Assembly (NCBI GenBank): GCA_902810075.1
Contig: LR778135.1
Span: 806,001-870,000, forward strand
DNA: 64,000 bases
Direction of reading: 5' to 3'
Source: Ruminococcaceae bacterium BL-6
Lineage (GTDB): Bacteria; Bacillota; Clostridia; Oscillospirales; Acutalibacteraceae
Part shown: positions 61,489-64,000 of the stretch, piece by piece
Layout of the letters: each line of letters opens with the position of its first letter
Position numbering within the stretch: position 1 is the stretch's first letter
Position numbers and translations under genes: made by a program
Notes under the pieces: generated by a model
Database searches by the model: none
Told to the model about the DNA's origin: nothing
Seen by the model: only the letters and a program-made list of their open reading frames with translations

Positions 61489-62312
61489 GATTTACGAACG
61501 AACAGCTGGAGAGATATTCGCGCCATATCATCCTGAACAATGTCGGCGTGAGCGGCCAGGAGAAGCTGCTGAACGGAAAAGTCCTGATTATCGGCACGGG
61601 CGGGCTCGGCGCCCCCGCGGCCATGTACCTGGGCGCGGCCGGCGTGGGGACCATCGGTCTGGTGGATGCAGACCGCGTGGACCTTTCAAACCTGCAGCGC
61701 CAGGTGATCCACTGGACCCGCGACGTCGGGAAGCCGAAGGTCCTTTCGGGAAAGGAAACGATCCGGGGAATCAATCCGGATGTGAAGGTCGTCACCTATC
61801 AGGAATATGCGACCTCGGCAAATATAAAAGACATCATAAAAGACCGGGACTATGATTTTATTCTGGACGGCACGGACAATTTTCCGGTAAAATTTCTGAT
61901 CAACGATGCCTGTGTGATGCTGAAGAAGCCTTTTTCCCACGCGGGGATCATCCGCTTTCAGGGACAGACCATGACGTATCTTCCGGGGAAAGGCCCCTGC
62001 TATCGCTGCGTATTTCAAAATCCACCGCCGCCGGATGCCGTGCCCACCTGCCAGCAGGCCGGCGTGCTTGGGGTGATGGGCGGCGTGATCGGAACCATAC
62101 AGGCGGCGGAGGCGCTGAAATATCTGCTCGGGGTCGGGGAACTGCTCAACGGCAGCCTGCTCACCTATGACGCTTTAAAGATGAGCTTCCGCAAAATCAA
62201 AATAACCCGGAACCGGGAATGCGCGGTTTGCGGGGAGCACCCCACCATCACCCGCCTGATCGATTATGAGAAGAAAGCATGCAGCTTTGACCCCGCTGCT
62301 GCCAACACGTGA
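61485..62312 (+). CDS. ThiF/MoeB/HesA-like E1 adenylyltransferase
   Basis: A 275-residue E1 enzyme: IGTGGLGAPAAMYLGAAGVG (ATP site), DLSNLQRQVIHW, DGTDNFPVKFLINDAC, and zinc pairs CYRC and CAVC. Adenylates the C-terminal Gly of the sulfur carrier. No rhodanese domain, so sulfur must come from another protein such as the TusA-like product. Confidence 0.93.
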   Translation: MRFTNEQLERYSRHIILNNVGVSGQEKLLNGKVLIIGTGGLGAPAAMYLGAAGVGTIGLVDADRVDLSNLQRQVIHWTRDVGKPKVLSGKETIRGINPDVKVVTYQEYATSANIKDIIKDRDYDFILDGTDNFPVKFLINDACVMLKKPFSHAGIIRFQGQTMTYLPGKGPCYRCVFQNPPPPDAVPTCQQAGVLGVMGGVIGTIQAAEALKYLLGVGELLNGSLLTYDALKMSFRKIKITRNRECAVCGEHPTITRLIDYEKKACSFDPAAANT

Positions 62313-62340
62313 CCGATGGAGAAAAGTAAGGAGCTTGACT

Positions 62341-62547
62341 ATGACAATCACGATTAACGGAAAGCAGAACAATTTCGAAAAAGAGATGACCGTTCAGGAG
62401 CTGCTGTCGAAAGCGGAAGTGGAGATGCAGGAGTATGTGACGGTTCAGCTGAATGACGAGATTCTCAGCCGGAAGGACTTTGACAAAATCACGGTCCATG
62501 ACAACGATCGTGTGGAATTTCTTTATTACATGGGCGGCGGAAAATAA
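62341..62547 (+). CDS. ThiS/MoaD-like sulfur carrier protein (HcyS-like)
   Basis: A 68-residue ubiquitin-fold protein, MTITINGKQNNFEKEMTVQE, ending FLYYMGGGK. Sulfur carriers need a free terminal GG for thiocarboxylation. The extra terminal residue(s) would have to be removed first, which is the role of a JAMM protease as encoded divergently nearby. Confidence 0.88.
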   Translation: MTITINGKQNNFEKEMTVQELLSKAEVEMQEYVTVQLNDEILSRKDFDKITVHDNDRVEFLYYMGGGK

Positions 62548-62568
62548 AGGCGCATGAATACGAATAAA

Positions 62569-62614
62569 GGGGATCGTCCGTTCCGGCAGACACCGGAACG
62601 GACGATCCCCTTTT
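62569..62614 (+). terminator. Operon terminator
   Basis: A perfect 18-bp stem (GGGGATCGTCCGTTCCGG with its complement, 62569-62610) around CAGACA, followed by TTTT. Confidence 0.95.
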
Positions 62615-62667
62615 CGGAATACGGGAAACGCGGCTTCCGGCAGGGCTTTCCCCCGGTTCGTCCCTAG

Positions 62668-63510
62668 AGTGTGTATGCAAACCATCAAGATAACCAAAGC
62701 AGAGCTGCGGCAAGGAGAGTAACAGCAAGAAAAGAGGCCGCTCGCTTCTCGTATCTTGTTGCAAAACGGCGATGGTTCTTGAGTTTCAAGAATAAATTTT
62801 CGACCAAATGCCGTTCATTGTAAATGAGCCGGTCAATAGTTCGCGGGTGCTTCGCGATAACACGGCTGGGAATTACAACCATACCGCCGCGTTTTTCAAT
62901 CCAGCGAACAAATTTATCGCTGTCATAGCCTTTATCAGCAAGAATCAGTTTGCCCCGCAAATCAAATGGTTCCAGTAAGGTTTTCGCAAGACAAATATCG
63001 TTACGGTTTCCACTCGAGAGAATAAACCGCAAAGGGTTTCCAAGACCGTCAACCACAGCATGGACCTTCGTAGTCAGTCCACCCCGGCTTCGTCCGGTTT
63101 CCTCTTCGTGGAGCCCTTTTTTAAACCGCTGCCGTGCTGGTGCACCTTAATGGTAGTGCTGTCCAGCATGAGTGCGGTTTCGTCCACAATATCCTGCTCA
63201 ACAAGAGCGGTAAACAGTTTTTCCCAAACTCCTTGTTGTGTCCATCGGCGAAATCGGCTATAGACACTGCTCCACGACCCAAAACGTTCCGGCAAGTCTC
63301 TCCACGGAATCCCAGTGTTTAGCCAATAAATTATGCCATTGAGCATTAACCGGTTGTCTTTTGCCGGTCGGCCTCCCTGCGGTTTCTTTTCCAGTGGCAG
63401 CAATTTCTTAATTTTATTCCATTGTTCTTCGCTTAACTCATGTCGTCTCATGTCTTTAATTTTACCATATTATGCACTTTTACTACAACCTTTAGGTTTG
63501 CATACACGCT
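62668..63510 (-). mobile_element. IS5-family insertion sequence (IS427-like), 843 bp
   Basis: Terminal inverted repeats AGTGTGTATGCAAACC (62668-62683) and its near complement (63495-63510), one mismatch. Both ends abut CTAG, consistent with a CTAG or TA target duplication. The transposase is in two overlapping frames. It inserted between the sulfur operon terminator and the repeat-protein gene. Confidence 0.92.
62685..63451 (-). CDS. IS5-family transposase, two frames joined by -1 frameshift
   Basis: Frame 1 (63451-63074, 125 residues) has the DUF4096 N terminus (HELSEEQWNKIKKLLPLEKK, TGIPWRDLPERFGSWSSVYS) and the first catalytic Asp region (ALMLDSTTIKVHQHG). The second (63056-62685) has ILADKGYDSDKF and IYNERHLVENLFLKLKNHRR with the catalytic Asp/Glu. 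The A6G string (AAAAAAG) in frame 1 joins them: after -1 slip the sequence reads GLHEEETGRSRGGLTTKVHA, continuous with the second part. So this looks intact, not a pseudogene. Confidence 0.88.
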
Positions 63511-63677
63511 CTAGGATGCCCGCCCCTGCGATGAAAAATATTTGAAAAAGCTCTCCCGTTTGCGGTGAATCCTTTTCGTTTTGGCCGAACCGATTCACTT
63601 GGATTCTTCTGACGGCATATTCTGATATATGGGATAAGCTTTTTCAGAAAGAGAAAGAAAGGAGAATAAGAACAGCT

Positions 63678-64000
63678 ATGAAAACAAATACAGGCGGTCA
63701 GTGGGTGGAAAGCCAAAAGGCAGGCGGCCAGCCGGTAGAAAGCCAAAAGGCAGGCGGCCAGTCGGTGGAAAGCCAAAAGACAGGCGGCCAGTCGGTGGGA
63801 AACCAGAATACAGGCGGCCAGTCGATGGAAAGCCAGAAGACAGGCGGCCAGTGGGTGGAAAGCCAAAAGACAGGCGGCCAGTGGGTGGAAAGCCAAAAGA
63901 CAGGTGGTCAGTCGATGGAAAGCCAAAAGACAGGTGGTCAGTCGGTAGAAAGCCAAAAGGCAGGCGGCCAGTCGATGGAAAGCCAGAAGACAGGCGGTCA
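63678..64000 (+). CDS. Decapeptide-repeat protein, continues past the window
   Basis: ATG 63678 after AAAGGAG opens MKTNT and then ten full copies of a 10-residue unit, GGQ(S/W/P)(V/M)ESQK(A/T), with no stop before 64000. The protein is hydrophilic, without signal peptide so far. Units vary mainly at positions 4, 5 and 10. Function unknown. Confidence 0.6.
   Translation, partial: MKTNTGGQWVESQKAGGQPVESQKAGGQSVESQKTGGQSVGNQNTGGQSMESQKTGGQWVESQKTGGQWVESQKTGGQSMESQKTGGQSVESQKAGGQSMESQKTGG
63693..63992 (+). repeat. Ten 30-bp tandem repeats
   Basis: Unit GGCGGCCAGTCGGTGGAAAG continued by CCAAAAGACA, 10 complete copies and the start of an 11th at the window end. Unit 4 is the most diverged (GNQN instead of ESQK). 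All lengths are exact multiples of three, so the reading frame is kept. Confidence 0.95.

Noticed and set aside
62685..63451. Transposase as a pseudogene
   Set aside because: The break between frames falls right after an AAAAAAG slippery string and the joined sequence is continuous with the family, so programmed frameshifting is the better explanation.
63492..63956. Minus-strand ORF across the tandem repeats
   Set aside because: A 30-bp repeat stays open in several frames; the plus strand has an ATG with AAAGGAG and a hydrophilic product, whereas the minus frame has no start signal and runs into the IS.

Overview
The window is from a Clostridia-type Firmicute, probably a spore-forming member of the Ruminococcaceae/Oscillospiraceae group. 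The evidence is the rny-ymdB-spoVS cluster, a fakA homologue, a T-box leader on thrS, consensus sigma-A promoters and strong Shine-Dalgarno sites. The species cannot be named from the sequence.

Layout. 1-8.4 kb is host core: fakA (3' end outside the window), spoVS, ymdB and rny on the minus strand; then T-box/thrS, an XRE regulator and an AbrB-like regulator. 8.45-55.28 kb is a complete siphovirus-type prophage of about 46.8 kb, integrated in the 3' half of a tRNA-Gly(CCC) gene. It is bounded by a 51-bp direct repeat, with the integrase beside attL and the intact tRNA at attR. Its order is integrase, two candidate small RNAs, immunity region (S24 repressor, operators, Cro-like protein, BRO antirepressor), recombination and replication genes (Gp157, Rad52-like annealing protein, NinB-like, SSB, methylase, replisome organizer, RusA), a run of small genes with a radical-SAM cassette, a DUF1492-type late regulator, packaging, HK97-type head, tail (with a gpG/gpGT frameshift and a lipoprotein moron), receptor-binding genes, GH25 lysin and holins.

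The most striking cargo lies between the holin and attR. A compact plus-strand operon encodes Csf1-, Cas11-, Csf2- and Csf3-like proteins, a CysH/PAPS-reductase-like protein and a sigma-like HTH protein. This is the gene content of a type IV-B CRISPR-Cas system. Just after its terminator is a two-repeat, one-spacer mini-CRISPR whose crRNA-sense strand is the minus strand. It starts 6 bp after the stop codon of a minus-strand HTH gene that has a palindromic operator in its promoter, so the array may be expressed from that repressor's promoter. Type IV-B systems are usually described without arrays, which makes this arrangement worth testing. The rest of the conversion region holds small regulators (RHH, AP2-domain, Xis-like) with clear operators.

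55.3-64 kb is host again. A minus-strand operon encodes a JAMM/M67 protease, a soluble histidine kinase and an AraC-type response regulator. Divergent from it is a plus-strand sulfur-assimilation operon: siroheme reductase, TusA-like protein, PLP sulfhydrylase, REC-only protein, ThiF/HesA-like E1, and a ThiS-like sulfur carrier whose GG tail is masked by extra residues. The set resembles the protein-thiocarboxylate route to homocysteine. An IS5-family element with a -1 frameshift transposase follows, and the window ends inside a gene made of 30-bp tandem repeats.
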